From assembly GCA_937898635.1 (NCBI GenBank), contig CALEJW010000045.1:1-64000 (forward strand): 64,000 bases of DNA, given 5' to 3'. The notes under the pieces were generated by a model, which was not told the origin of the DNA, ran no database searches, and saw only the letters and a program-made list of their open reading frames with translations. A program made the position numbers and the translations under genes. Positions 8,288-16,512 of this stretch are shown piece after piece (the stretch's first letter is position 1; each line of letters starts with the position of its first letter). This DNA is from an uncultured Pseudomonadota bacterium (GTDB taxonomy: Bacteria; Pseudomonadota; Gammaproteobacteria; Burkholderiales; Usitatibacteraceae).

Positions 8288-9090
8288 GGGGCTTTCTTCC
8301 CGGTCTTCTCGGCGAGCGCCTTCTTCGCCTGGGCCTTGGCGCCGGCGAAGGTCTTCGTCCACATCGGGTGGCCGGACTCGGCCGGGGTGAGGTCGAACGC
8401 GGGGTCGATCTCGTAGATCCTCAGGAACTCCGCGCGGCAGGCCGGATAGCGGCCCAGGAGGCACAGGCTGAAGGCGGCGTGCTTGAGCGCGCGCACCTGG
8501 TCCTTCGTCTCCTTCAGGCCCTCGCGGAACGCGGCGTCGAGCAGCGCGAGCGCCTCGTTGAACTCGCCCGCCTCGTACTTCACGAGCCCGTCGACCAGCA
8601 TCTGCTCGGCCTTCGCGAGCGTGGCCCGGGGCTTGCCCTGGGCGGCCTCGCGCTCGGCGATGAGCGTCGCGCGGACGGTGCGGTACACGGGACCCCAGAT
8701 GGGGTGGCCGTCCTCCGCGATCGAGAGGACGAAGGCCGGGTCGATCTCGAAGGCCCGGCGGAACTCCGCGGCGCAGAGCGTCTCGCGGCCCGCGAGGCAG
8801 TGGATGAAGGCGAGGTGCTTGCGCGCCGTGCCCTGGTCGGCCTTCTCGAGGAGCCCGTGTTCGAGCGAGGCCTGCAGGCTCTTCTGGGCGCCCTCGTAGT
8901 CCCCGGCGTCGTAGGCCTTGAGCCCCGCGAGGAGCTGGGCCCGCGCGCGCGCGCGGAGCGTCTCCTCCGTGATCCGCGTCTCGACGGGCTTGGGGGCGGG
9001 GGCCTCCCGCGGCAGGGGCGCGCAGCCGGCGATCGCGGCGGCGGCAATCGCGAGCGCGCCCGCAAGGCGCAAGGCGGGGGAGGGACGCAT
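8284..9090 (-). CDS. Lipoprotein with two tandem TssQ-like domains
   Basis: A 268-residue exported protein with a lipobox (AIAGC, Cys23). It holds two copies of one module. Copy 1 (about 49-140) reads AGLKAYDAGDYEGAQ, LAFIHCLAGR, EIDPAFVLS and GHPIWGPVY. Copy 2 (about 160-255) reads DGLVKYEAGEFNEA, AAFSLCLLGR, EIDPAFDLTPAESGHPMW. From memory this module matches the TssQ family of type VI secretion-associated lipoproteins, which normally carry one copy. No type VI genes are present. Start and stop overlap the neighbouring genes, so it belongs to the cyclase-kinase operon. The start could instead be the GTG one codon upstream (9093). Confidence 0.75.
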   Translation of the reverse strand: MRPSPALRLAGALAIAAAAIAGCAPLPREAPAPKPVETRITEETLRARARAQLLAGLKAYDAGDYEGAQKSLQASLEHGLLEKADQGTARKHLAFIHCLAGRETLCAAEFRRAFEIDPAFVLSIAEDGHPIWGPVYRTVRATLIAEREAAQGKPRATLAKAEQMLVDGLVKYEAGEFNEALALLDAAFREGLKETKDQVRALKHAAFSLCLLGRYPACRAEFLRIYEIDPAFDLTPAESGHPMWTKTFAGAKAQAKKALAEKTGKKAP

Positions 9091-10400
9091 CACTGGAACC
9101 GGTGGCGGATGGTGAGCTCGTCGCGCGACTTGACCTCGATGTTCTCGACGTGCGCCGCGAACGTGGTGTTGCGGATCTCGATCCGGTACTTGCCGGGCGC
9201 CAGCTTGAGCGACTTCACCGGCGGGCTCACGCCGCCGGGCTTGCCGTTGAGGTACACCTCGCCCCAGGGCTGGATCGCGAAGACCACGGTGGCGGGCGGC
9301 ACCGCGGGAGCGGCGGGCGCCGAGGGCTTCGCCGGGTCGATCTTGGGCGGCTCGGCCTTCGCGTGCACCGCGGGCTTCGCGGCGTCGGGCTTCGCGGCGT
9401 CGGGCTTCGCGGGGTCGGCCTTGGCGGCGTCGGGTTTCGCGGCGTCGGGCTTTCCCGGCTCGGCATTCGCGGCATCGCCGGGCGCCCCGGGCTTGGCGGG
9501 CTCGCTAGCCCCCTCGAGGGCCTTCGTGTCGGGCGACTCCGGAGGAGGAGAGAGCTTCGCCGGCGCGCTGGCCGGCGAAATGGTGGGCGCCGCGGCGAGT
9601 TCCGGCACGGTGAGGCCCGGATCGGTCTTCTTCGTGGCGACCATGAAGCCCAGCACCGCGACCACGGCGGCGAGGATGCCGGCGACGATCGTGAGCTTGC
9701 GCTTGTCCTGCACGAAGGACGGCACCGTGAGCGTGACCGTGGCGGTGCCGTGCGGGGAGGCCGCGGAGAGCGCGCGCTTCACGTTCGTGGTGGTGGTCGC
9801 GGCGCGGTCCTTCATGCTGTCGCGCGCCTTCTTCATCGCGCCCTCGTGGTGGCCGACCACGTAGATCTCGTGCTCGCGGACGTGCTTGTCGGTGCGCGAT
9901 CCCTCGTAGGTGAAGAGCTTGGCGTACTCGCTCGCGAGGTTGGACACCACGTCGTAGTAGGAGCGCGAGACCACGATCTGCCCGGGCCGCGCGAAGCTCA
10001 TGATCCGCTGCGCGACGTTGATCCCGTCGCCGATGATGTTGGGGTGCCCGTTGATGTCCTTCACCAGCTTCACGGGGCCGAGGTTGATGCCCATGCGCAC
10101 CGCGTCCTCGCCGGACTGCTCGACCTGGGTCGCGGTCTGGTTCTCGCGCACCATGTCGTCGCGCAGGGAGAGCGTGGTGAAGAGCGCGTCCTCGGGGTCT
10201 CCGAGGAAGGAGAGCGCCGCGCCGTCGCCCGTGTCGAGGATGATCCGGTCGTTGACCGGGATGTCCTTGATCGCCTCGGAGAGGTTGTTCGTGAGGCTCG
10301 TCTTCAGGCGAATCTGCTCGGCCACCGGCTTCTTGGAATAGCCGACGAGGTCGATGAACACGACACTGCAGATGAATGTGCGGTTGGCCTGATCGAGCAT
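9090..10400 (-). CDS. Class III adenylate/guanylate cyclase with transmembrane segment and PEGA-like tail
   Basis: A 436-residue protein. Residues 8-185 form a class III cyclase domain with both metal-binding aspartates (D17 in VFIDLVGYS, D59 in TGDGAAL) and the transition-state pair N128 and R132 (INVAQRI). A transmembrane helix (236-256) follows, then an Ala/Pro/Lys/Asp-rich periplasmic linker with KPDAA repeats. The end (about 370-436) resembles a PEGA domain: GEVYLNGKPGG, LAPGKYRIEIRN. The predicted topology is cytoplasmic cyclase and periplasmic PEGA. It is first gene of the operon with the lipoprotein and kinase. The nucleotide product (cAMP or cGMP) cannot be read with certainty. Confidence 0.87.
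   Translation of the reverse strand: MLDQANRTFICSVVFIDLVGYSKKPVAEQIRLKTSLTNNLSEAIKDIPVNDRIILDTGDGAALSFLGDPEDALFTTLSLRDDMVRENQTATQVEQSGEDAVRMGINLGPVKLVKDINGHPNIIGDGINVAQRIMSFARPGQIVVSRSYYDVVSNLASEYAKLFTYEGSRTDKHVREHEIYVVGHHEGAMKKARDSMKDRAATTTTNVKRALSAASPHGTATVTLTVPSFVQDKRKLTIVAGILAAVVAVLGFMVATKKTDPGLTVPELAAAPTISPASAPAKLSPPPESPDTKALEGASEPAKPGAPGDAANAEPGKPDAAKPDAAKADPAKPDAAKPDAAKPAVHAKAEPPKIDPAKPSAPAAPAVPPATVVFAIQPWGEVYLNGKPGGVSPPVKSLKLAPGKYRIEIRNTTFAAHVENIEVKSRDELTIRHRFQ
9376..9450 (-). repeat. 15-bp tandem repeats inside the cyclase gene
   Basis: Five units of about ttcgcggcgtcgggc encode repeated Lys-Pro-Asp-Ala-Ala in the periplasmic linker. Unit sequence varies slightly in the middle two copies. 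Confidence 0.8.
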
Positions 10401-10524
10401 CGTGCGACCCTGAGCGGCGCGCGCCGGACCCCTTTGGGCAGTTATTGCTTTAAAAAAAGAGACTTACCGTGGGAACTTCGGGCAAGTCCTAGTTTAGCCC
10501 ATTCCCGCCGGCGAAGTCTGTGGA

Positions 10525-11289
10525 TTACGTCACGATCGAGAGCGGCGCCCCCGGCAGCGCCCGTCCCTCGGGTCCGAGGAGGCGCAAATAGGCCTTCGCG
10601 ACGGCCTCCGGCGGCGCGAGCGCGGCCCGGTCCTCGCCGGGATGGCTCTGCGCGCGCTGGGGCGTGGCCATGGGCCCGGGGACCAGCACGTGGAAGCGCG
10701 GCCTGCCGGCCTGCTCGCACTCGTCGGACCAGATCGCCGCGAGCGTGCCGAGCCCGGACTTCGACACCGCGAAGGCGCCCCAGTAGGCGGCGGGACGGAA
10801 GGCGTGGGTCTCGGCGGTGAAGGCGACGGCCCCGTCGGGGGCCTCGGCGAGGAGCGGCAGGCAGGCGCGCGTGAGGGCGAAGGGGGCGGCGAGGTTCACT
10901 CTCAGGTGGGCGAGCCAGGTCTCGAGATCCTGGTCGCGCAGGGGGGCGAGCGGCGTGAAGTGCGCGGCGCAGTGCACGAGCGCGTCCAGGCGCCCGAGGT
11001 CCCGGCGCAGCATCCCGGCGAGCGTGTCGAACTCGCGGTCGCCGGCGCTCGCGAGGTCCAGCGGGATGGCCGCCGGCTCGCGACCGCCCGCCTCGACGAT
11101 GGCGTCGTAGGTTTCCGTGAGCGGCCCGGGCTTGCGCCCCAGGAGGGCCACGGTGGCGCCGTGGGCGGCGCAGGCGAGCGCCACGGCGCGCCCGAGGCCG
11201 CGGCCCGCCCCGGTGACCAGCACCACGCGGTCCCGGAGCAGGTCGGCGGGCGGCGCCCAGCGGGCGGAAAGGGTTGCGGCGTCGGTCAT
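10525..11289 (-). CDS. SDR family oxidoreductase (YciK-like)
   Basis: A 254-residue short-chain dehydrogenase. Cofactor motif TGAGRGLGRA is near residue 25, LVHCAAHF replaces the NNAG motif, and YWGAFAVSK gives Tyr-x3-Lys. The overall pattern (RDRVVLVTGAGRGLG, LLGRKPGPLTETYDAI, FTAETHAFRPA) resembles the YciK group. The substrate is unknown. It is last in the hpnC-hpnD-hpnE operon, overlapping hpnE by 4 bases, which suggests but does not prove a link with isoprenoid metabolism. Confidence 0.87.
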   Translation of the reverse strand: MTDAATLSARWAPPADLLRDRVVLVTGAGRGLGRAVALACAAHGATVALLGRKPGPLTETYDAIVEAGGREPAAIPLDLASAGDREFDTLAGMLRRDLGRLDALVHCAAHFTPLAPLRDQDLETWLAHLRVNLAAPFALTRACLPLLAEAPDGAVAFTAETHAFRPAAYWGAFAVSKSGLGTLAAIWSDECEQAGRPRFHVLVPGPMATPQRAQSHPGEDRAALAPPEAVAKAYLRLLGPEGRALPGAPLSIVT

Positions 11290-12587
11290 GGCGGCGGTTT
11301 CCGGTCGAGGATCGTTCGGGCCGCGCGGGCGCCGCTCTGCACGGCGGCCTCCAGCGTGGCGGGGTAGGGGCCCTCCGTGTAGTCGCCGGCGAGGGCGAGG
11401 CCGGGCAGGCCGGTGGCGGCCGGGGGGCGGAAGGTCCCGGGCTCGCAGGCGAAGGTGGCGCGCCGCTCGGTGATGACCTTGGTCCAGCGCGGCGGCCCCG
11501 GAAGGCCCGCGACCCGCTCGACCTCCCGGTGCACCGCGGTCGCGAGCACGTCGTGATCGAGGACGGCCTCGGCCCGCGACGCCGAGATCACGGCGGCGAC
11601 GAGCCCGCGCGCCCCGCCCAGGGCTTCCCGGTCGAAGAGCCACTGGGCGTGGCCGCCGTCGACGCCGGTCATCGGGAAGGGCAGGCGCACGCGGCCGTCG
11701 TACTGGAGGTAGACGGTGGTGATGGGCTCCTGGCCGATCGCGCCGATCCGCGCCGCGAGCGGGGCGAGCCCGGGCACCTCGGCGAGCAGCGAGGCGGCCT
11801 CGCGGGGCGCGGTGGCGCAGACGACGGCGTCGTAGCGCGCGCTTTCGCCGGCCGTGGAGACGCGCCAGGCCGGTCCCTCGGGCGCGAGCGCGAGGACCCG
11901 CACGCCCAGGACGATGGTCGCGCCGCGCTCCCCGAGCCACGCGATCGCGGGATCGGGGAGCAGGGCCGAGAGGTCGAAGGCCGGCAGCAGCAGGTCCGAG
12001 TCGGCGCGGCGGCGCGCGAGGGCGTCGCGAAGGACGCGGGCGAAGACGCGCGCGTCCGCCCGGGCCGCGGGCGTGTTGAGCGCGGCCACGCAGAGCGGCT
12101 CCCACAGGAGGCGGCGCACGCGCCCGGGCTGGCCGCGACGCCCGAGGAAGTCCGCCACGGTCTCGCCCGGGAGCGCGGCGGCCTCGGCCCGGCGGATGGC
12201 GAAGGCGAGGCGCAGCGCGGCGAAGCGCTCGCCCGGCGAGAGCCCGCGGGCGAGCGCGAGCGCGGCCGCGAGGTTGAGCGGCGCCGGCAGGGCGGGCGCG
12301 GCGAAGGCGAGGACCCCGGGGTAATGAAGGGCGAGCGCCGTGCGGCGCAGCGCGTTCTGCGCGACGCCCACCTTGCGCATGAGGGCGAGCGTGTCCCGGT
12401 AGGCGCCGAGCAGGACGTGCTGGCCGTTGTCGAGCACGGTGTCGCGGTACTCGACGCGCCGCGCGCGGCCGCCGGGCGTGCGGTTGGCGTCGTGGAGCGT
12501 GACCGCGGCGCCCGCCTCCTGCAGCGCGACGGCCGCCGCGATGCCCGCGTAGCCCGCGCCGACCACCGCCACGCGCCGCGCGCTCAT
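11286..12587 (-). CDS. hpnE: Hydroxysqualene dehydroxylase HpnE
   Basis: FAD-dependent enzyme that reduces hydroxysqualene to squalene, the last step of the HpnCDE route from farnesyl diphosphate. The 433-residue product starts with the dinucleotide motif VVGAGYAGIAAAVAL. It then has GGRARRVEYRDTVLDNGQH (typical of HpnE), WEPLCVAALNTP, and the C-terminal FAD motif LALAGDYTEGPYPATLEAAV. It overlaps hpnD by 4 bases on one side and the SDR by 4 on the other. Confidence 0.94.
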   Translation of the reverse strand: MSARRVAVVGAGYAGIAAAVALQEAGAAVTLHDANRTPGGRARRVEYRDTVLDNGQHVLLGAYRDTLALMRKVGVAQNALRRTALALHYPGVLAFAAPALPAPLNLAAALALARGLSPGERFAALRLAFAIRRAEAAALPGETVADFLGRRGQPGRVRRLLWEPLCVAALNTPAARADARVFARVLRDALARRRADSDLLLPAFDLSALLPDPAIAWLGERGATIVLGVRVLALAPEGPAWRVSTAGESARYDAVVCATAPREAASLLAEVPGLAPLAARIGAIGQEPITTVYLQYDGRVRLPFPMTGVDGGHAQWLFDREALGGARGLVAAVISASRAEAVLDHDVLATAVHREVERVAGLPGPPRWTKVITERRATFACEPGTFRPPAATGLPGLALAGDYTEGPYPATLEAAVQSGARAARTILDRKPPP

Positions 12588-13417
12588 GCCCGCACCCAGG
12601 TCTTCCACGCGATCCAGAGCTTGCGCAGGGGCGTGAGGGAGACGCGCCCCTCGAGCACCGGGAAGCCGTCGCGGCGCATCTCCGCGAGGAGCGTGCGGTA
12701 GATCGCGGCCATGATGAGGCCGGCGCGCTGCTCGCGCCGGTCCTCCGGATGGAGCTTCGCGAAGGCTTCCTCGTAGAGCGCCTCGGCGCGGTCGGCCTGG
12801 GCCGCCATGAGCGCGCGGAAGGACTCCCCCGGGCGGCGCGCGAGGATGTCCTCGGCGCTCACGCCGTGGCGCGCGAGCTCGTCCAGGGGCAGGTAGATGC
12901 GTCCGCGCCTCGCGTCCTCGCCCACGTCGCGGATGATGTTGGTGAGCTGGAAGGCGAGGCCCAGGCTCTCCGCGTACTCGAGCGTCTGCGGGTGGCGGTA
13001 GCCGAAGATGGCCGCCGAGAGCTGGCCCACGACGCCGGCGACGCGGTGGCAGTACACGCGAAGCGCCGCGAAGTCCGCGTAGCGATGGTGCGTGAGGTCC
13101 ATCTCCATGCCGTCGATGATCTCGTTCAGCCGCGCCTGGTCGAGGCCCATGGGCTCGACGAAGGGCGCGAGGGCGCGCGTGACGGGGTGCGTGGGCGTGC
13201 CGGCCACGAGCGCGGCCACCTCGGTGCGCCACCAGGCGAGCTTCGCGCGCGCGACCGAGACCTCGCTCGCCTCGTCGGCCACGTCGTCCACCTCGCGGCA
13301 GAAGGCGTAGAACGCGGTGATGGCGCGGCGCTTGCGCGCGGGCAGGAAGAGGAAGCTGTAGTAGAAGCTCGAGCCGCTCGCCGCGGCGCGCTGCTGGCAG
13401 TACTCGTCGGGGCTCAT
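12584..13417 (-). CDS. hpnD: Presqualene diphosphate synthase HpnD
   Basis: Condenses two farnesyl diphosphates to presqualene diphosphate. The 277-residue squalene/phytoene synthase-fold protein has SSFYYSFLFLPARKRRAI at the N-terminus, aspartate-rich motif 1 (REVDDVADE), motif 2 in LTNIIRDVGEDARRGRIYLP, and AFYAFCR. Its position between hpnC and hpnE with 4-base overlaps settles which of the two paralogous synthases it is. Confidence 0.95.
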   Translation of the reverse strand: MSPDEYCQQRAAASGSSFYYSFLFLPARKRRAITAFYAFCREVDDVADEASEVSVARAKLAWWRTEVAALVAGTPTHPVTRALAPFVEPMGLDQARLNEIIDGMEMDLTHHRYADFAALRVYCHRVAGVVGQLSAAIFGYRHPQTLEYAESLGLAFQLTNIIRDVGEDARRGRIYLPLDELARHGVSAEDILARRPGESFRALMAAQADRAEALYEEAFAKLHPEDRREQRAGLIMAAIYRTLLAEMRRDGFPVLEGRVSLTPLRKLWIAWKTWVRA

Positions 13418-14253
13418 GGGGCGGCCGTGCGCACGGGGGCGGGCCTCCAGAAGGCCGCCTTCCAGAGGATGCGCGCCCAGTCGGGGCCCTTCAAGACCGG
13501 CCGGCGGCGGAACACGTCGCCTTCCACCGCCTCGACCTTGTCGAGGATCCTCAGCCCGCCCGCGGTGATGGCGCGGATCTCGAGCCCGAGCCGGCCGGGC
13601 AGGCGCGTGCCGAGCGGCGAGCCCGAGCGCAGCATGGCCCGCGCCCGCTGGCACTGGAAGCGCATGAGGTCCTGCCAGCGGCCGTCGGCGCGCCCCTCGG
13701 CGATCTGGCGCTCCTCGATGCCGAAGCGGCGCAGGTCCTCCTGCGGCAGGTACACGCGGCCCTTCGCCCAGTCCACGGCGACGTCCTGCCAGTGATTCGC
13801 GAGCTGCAGCCCCGAGCAGATGGCGTCGGAATCGCGCAGGTTCGCGGGGTCGTCCTTGCGGAAGAGCGCGAGCAGCAGCCGGCCCACCGGGTCCGCCGAG
13901 CGCCGGCAGTAGTCCATCAGCTCGTCGAAGCTCTCGTAGCGCTTCCTCGAAACGTCCTGGCGGAAGGCGTCGAGGAGGTCGTGGAAGAGCGCGAGCGGAA
14001 GGTCGTGGGCGACGATCGCGTCGTGCAGGCGCGAGAAGAGGGGGTCGGCGGGGCGCTCGCGCCGCCCGATCCGCTCGAGGGCCCGCGCGTGGCCGTCCAG
14101 GAGCGCCAGGCGCTCGGCGTCCGCGAGCTCGCCTTCGTCGGCGAAGTCGTCCGCGCTCCGGGCGAAGGCGTAGATGGCCTCCACCGGGGGCCGCAGGGCG
14201 GGCGGGAGAAGCCAGGAAGCGACCGGGAAATTCTCGTAGTGCTCGACTGGCAA
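13414..14253 (-). CDS. hpnC: Hydroxysqualene synthase HpnC
   Basis: Converts presqualene diphosphate to hydroxysqualene. The 279-residue paralogue of HpnD has VEHYENFPVASWLLP (the HpnC N-terminal signature), AFARSADDFADEGE as the first aspartate motif, and NHWQDVAVDWAKGRVYLPQ as the second. It is first gene of the hpnC-hpnD-hpnE-SDR operon, divergent from tRNA-Leu. No squalene-hopene cyclase gene is in the window, so the final use of the squalene is not shown here. Confidence 0.94.
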   Translation of the reverse strand: MPVEHYENFPVASWLLPPALRPPVEAIYAFARSADDFADEGELADAERLALLDGHARALERIGRRERPADPLFSRLHDAIVAHDLPLALFHDLLDAFRQDVSRKRYESFDELMDYCRRSADPVGRLLLALFRKDDPANLRDSDAICSGLQLANHWQDVAVDWAKGRVYLPQEDLRRFGIEERQIAEGRADGRWQDLMRFQCQRARAMLRSGSPLGTRLPGRLGLEIRAITAGGLRILDKVEAVEGDVFRRRPVLKGPDWARILWKAAFWRPAPVRTAAP

Positions 14254-14282
14254 GGGCGGGGGGAAACGCTTGAATTCTCGGG

Positions 14283-14288
14283 ATTATA
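14283..14288 (-). promoter_or_regulatory. Putative -10 element for the hpnC operon
   Basis: A perfect TATAAT on the minus strand, about 30 bases before the hpnC ATG. I found no convincing -35 at 17 bases. Confidence 0.5.
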
Positions 14289-14338
14289 TCGGTCCGGCGG
14301 GGCGCGAGGCGCCCGTCTCGGGGGGGCTGCGCTTCGGG

Positions 14339-14344
14339 TATAAT
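14339..14344 (+). promoter_or_regulatory. Putative -10 element for tRNA-Leu
   Basis: A perfect TATAAT ends 11 bases before the tRNA 5' end, as expected for a tRNA promoter with a very short leader. The -35 region is GC-rich and poorly matched. Confidence 0.6.
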
Positions 14345-14355
14345 TCGGCCTCACC

Positions 14356-14440
14356 GCGAAAGTGGCGGAATTGGTAGACGCACCGGATTTAGGTTCCGGC
14401 GCCGAAAGGCATGGGGGTTCGAGTCCCTTCTTTCGCACCA
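14356..14440 (+). tRNA. tRNA-Leu (anticodon UAG)
   Basis: An 85-base class II tRNA. The acceptor strand gcgaaag pairs with ctttcgc and is followed by encoded ACCA. The anticodon stem ccgga/tccgg encloses the loop tttaggt, giving UAG. A short variable arm (cgccgaaaggcat region) and ggttcgagtccc T-arm are present. It lies between the divergent hpnC operon and tig. Confidence 0.96.
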
Positions 14441-14541
14441 GGTTCGCTCGGCCGAATGCATCCCCGGATCGGCCCGTTTCCCGGCCGTGATGGCCGCCCC
14501 ACGCGACGGTGACCCGGGAAAACCTCACAGGACATTCCAAG

Positions 14542-15852
14542 ATGCAGCAGGCAGTCGAAACGAAGGTGAGCCCGCTCGAGCGGCAGCTGAAGGTCGCGGT
14601 GCCGGTCGCGCAGCTCGAGGCCGAGATCGCCGAGCGGATCAGGAAGCTCGCGCGCACCGTGAAGATGCAGGGCTTCCGGCCCGGCAAGGTGCCCATCAAG
14701 ATGGTGGAGCGCCACTACGGGTTCCAGGTCCGCCAGGAGGCGCTCTCCGAGAGCGTGCAGCGCTCCTTCGTCGAGGCCGTGCGCAGCCAGAACTACCGCG
14801 TGGCGGGCCTGCCCCGCTTCGAGCCCGTGCAGGGCGGGACGGACGCGACCGCCTTCGAGTTCCAGGCGGTCTTCGAGGTCTATCCCGAGATCACCCTGGA
14901 CGACCTCGCCGGGCGCAAGGTGACCCGGCCCGTGACCGAGGTGTCGGAAGCCGACGTGGACGCGACCATCCTCACGCTGCGCAAGCAGCGGGCGACCTAC
15001 GAGCGCGTGGAAAGGGGCGCGGGCGAGGGCGACCTCGTGAACATCGACTTCGACGGCACGGTGGACGGGGAGCCCTTCGAGGGCGGCTCGGGGAAGAACT
15101 TCACCGTCGTCCTGGGCGAGGGGCGGATGCTGCCGGCCTTCGAGGCCGCGCTCGCCGGCCTCGCCGAGGGCGCGGAGAAGACCTTCCCGATCGTCTTTCC
15201 CGAGGACTACGTCGAGAACCTCAAGGGCAGGACCGCGCAGTTCACGGTCAAGGTGAACCAGGTCGCGGCGCCGAAGCTCCCCGAGGTGGACGCGCAATTC
15301 GCGAAGTCCCTGGGCGTGGAGGACGGCGACGTGGAGCGCATGCGCGCCGAGATCCGCCAGAACGTGGAGCGCGAGGTGAGGAAGCGCATCCAGGCCCGCG
15401 TGAAGGAGCAGGTGATGGAGGGCCTCGTCGCCGCCGCCACCTTCGAGGTGCCGCGCACCCTCCTCGACACGGAGGCCGCGCGCATGAGGGAAGCGGCGCT
15501 CGCGGACCTGAAGCAGCGCGGAATAGCCGCGCAGGGCGTCGAGCTTCCCGCTTCCATCTTCTCCGAGCGCGCCCGCCACCGCGTCACGCTCGGGCTCCTC
15601 GTCGCGGACCTCGTGCGCAGGAACGAGCTCGGGGCCCGGGCCGACCAGGTCCGCAAGGTGATCGAGGAGCATGCCGAGAGCTTCGAGCAGCCCGCGGAGA
15701 TGGTCCGCTGGTTCTACGGCCAGCCCGAGCGCATGGCCGAGGTGGAGGCGGTCGTGATGGAGGACAACGTCGTAGAATGGTCGCTGGGACGCATGCAGGT
15801 CGAGGACCGGGTCACGGCCTTCGACGAACTCATGGGCACGAAGAAGCCCTGA
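14542..15852 (+). CDS. tig: Trigger factor
   Basis: Ribosome-associated chaperone and prolyl isomerase that meets nascent chains at the tunnel exit. The 436-residue product has the ribosome-binding signature GFRPGKVP in the N-terminal domain, an FKBP-like PPIase domain around [17 protein letters not shown], and a helical C-terminal arm. I chose the ATG at 14542 because AGGAC lies 8 bases upstream and [18 protein letters not shown] is the normal start; a GTG at 14509 would add eleven residues. It heads a tig-clpP-clpX cluster. Confidence 0.97.
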   Translation: MQQAVETKVSPLERQLKVAVPVAQLEAEIAERIRKLARTVKMQGFRPGKVPIKMVERHYGFQVRQEALSESVQRSFVEAVRSQNYRVAGLPRFEPVQGGTDATAFEFQAVFEVYPEITLDDLAGRKVTRPVTEVSEADVDATILTLRKQRATYERVERGAGEGDLVNIDFDGTVDGEPFEGGSGKNFTVVLGEGRMLPAFEAALAGLAEGAEKTFPIVFPEDYVENLKGRTAQFTVKVNQVAAPKLPEVDAQFAKSLGVEDGDVERMRAEIRQNVEREVRKRIQARVKEQVMEGLVAAATFEVPRTLLDTEAARMREAALADLKQRGIAAQGVELPASIFSERARHRVTLGLLVADLVRRNELGARADQVRKVIEEHAESFEQPAEMVRWFYGQPERMAEVEAVVMEDNVVEWSLGRMQVEDRVTAFDELMGTKKP

Positions 15853-15866
15853 CCGGGGAGAAGCGA

Positions 15867-16493
15867 TTGAGAGACGAATACCAGGGGCCCGTCGGCCTCG
15901 GCCTCATCCCGATGGTGATCGAGCAGTCGGGGCGGGGAGAGCGCGCCTACGACATCTACTCGCGCCTGCTCAAGGAGCGCGTGATCTTCCTGGTGGGCCC
16001 GATCAACGACTCCATGGCGAACCTGATCGTCGCGCAGCTGCTCTTCCTCGAGAGCGAGAACCCCGACAAGGACATCAACCTCTACATCAACTCGCCCGGC
16101 GGCAGCGTCTCGTCGGGTCTCGCGATCTACGACACGATGCAGTTCATCAAGCCCGACGTGTCGACCCTCTGCACGGGACTCGCGGCCAGCATGGGCGCCT
16201 TCCTCCTCGCCGCCGGGGCCAAGGGCAAGCGCTTCGTGCTCCCGAACTCGCGCGTGATGATCCACCAGCCCTCGGGCGGCTTCTCGGGCCAGGCTTCCGA
16301 CATCGAGATCCACGCGAAGGAAGTGCTCTTCCTCAAGCGGCGCCTGAACGAGATGATGGCCCTGCACACCGGCCAGCCCATCGAGGTCATCGACCGCGAC
16401 ACGGACCGCGACAATTTCATGGGGGCCGAAGAAGCGGTAAAGTACGGGCTGATCGACAAGGTCCTCAAGAACCGCGCGCAGGTCGCGGCCTGA
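15867..16493 (+). CDS. clpP: ATP-dependent Clp protease proteolytic subunit
   Basis: Serine peptidase that forms the tetradecameric barrel used with ClpX (and ClpA). The 208-residue product has [18 protein letters not shown], the catalytic Ser in [10 protein letters not shown], His in MIHQPSGG, and Asp in [10 protein letters not shown]. The start is TTG at 15867, supported by GGGGAG 6 bases upstream; the next ATG (15912) would remove the N-terminal axial loop. It lies 14 bases after tig and 19 before clpX. Confidence 0.96.
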   Translation: MRDEYQGPVGLGLIPMVIEQSGRGERAYDIYSRLLKERVIFLVGPINDSMANLIVAQLLFLESENPDKDINLYINSPGGSVSSGLAIYDTMQFIKPDVSTLCTGLAASMGAFLLAAGAKGKRFVLPNSRVMIHQPSGGFSGQASDIEIHAKEVLFLKRRLNEMMALHTGQPIEVIDRDTDRDNFMGAEEAVKYGLIDKVLKNRAQVAA

Positions 16494-16512
16494 GGACGGG
16501 CGGGGACTCGCG

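Noticed and set aside
8284..9090. Type VI secretion locus suggested by a TssQ-like lipoprotein
   Set aside because: No tssB, C, H, J, K, L, M, hcp or vgrG gene is within the window; neighbours are a cyclase and a kinase.
9376..9450. Tandem repeats considered as a CRISPR-like array
   Set aside because: The units are contiguous without spacers and stay in frame within the cyclase gene.
10440..10500. Run of seven A bases between the cyclase and SDR genes as a terminator for the hpn operon
   Set aside because: On the minus strand it is a T-run, but no stable stem precedes it; it may be part of the cyclase promoter instead.
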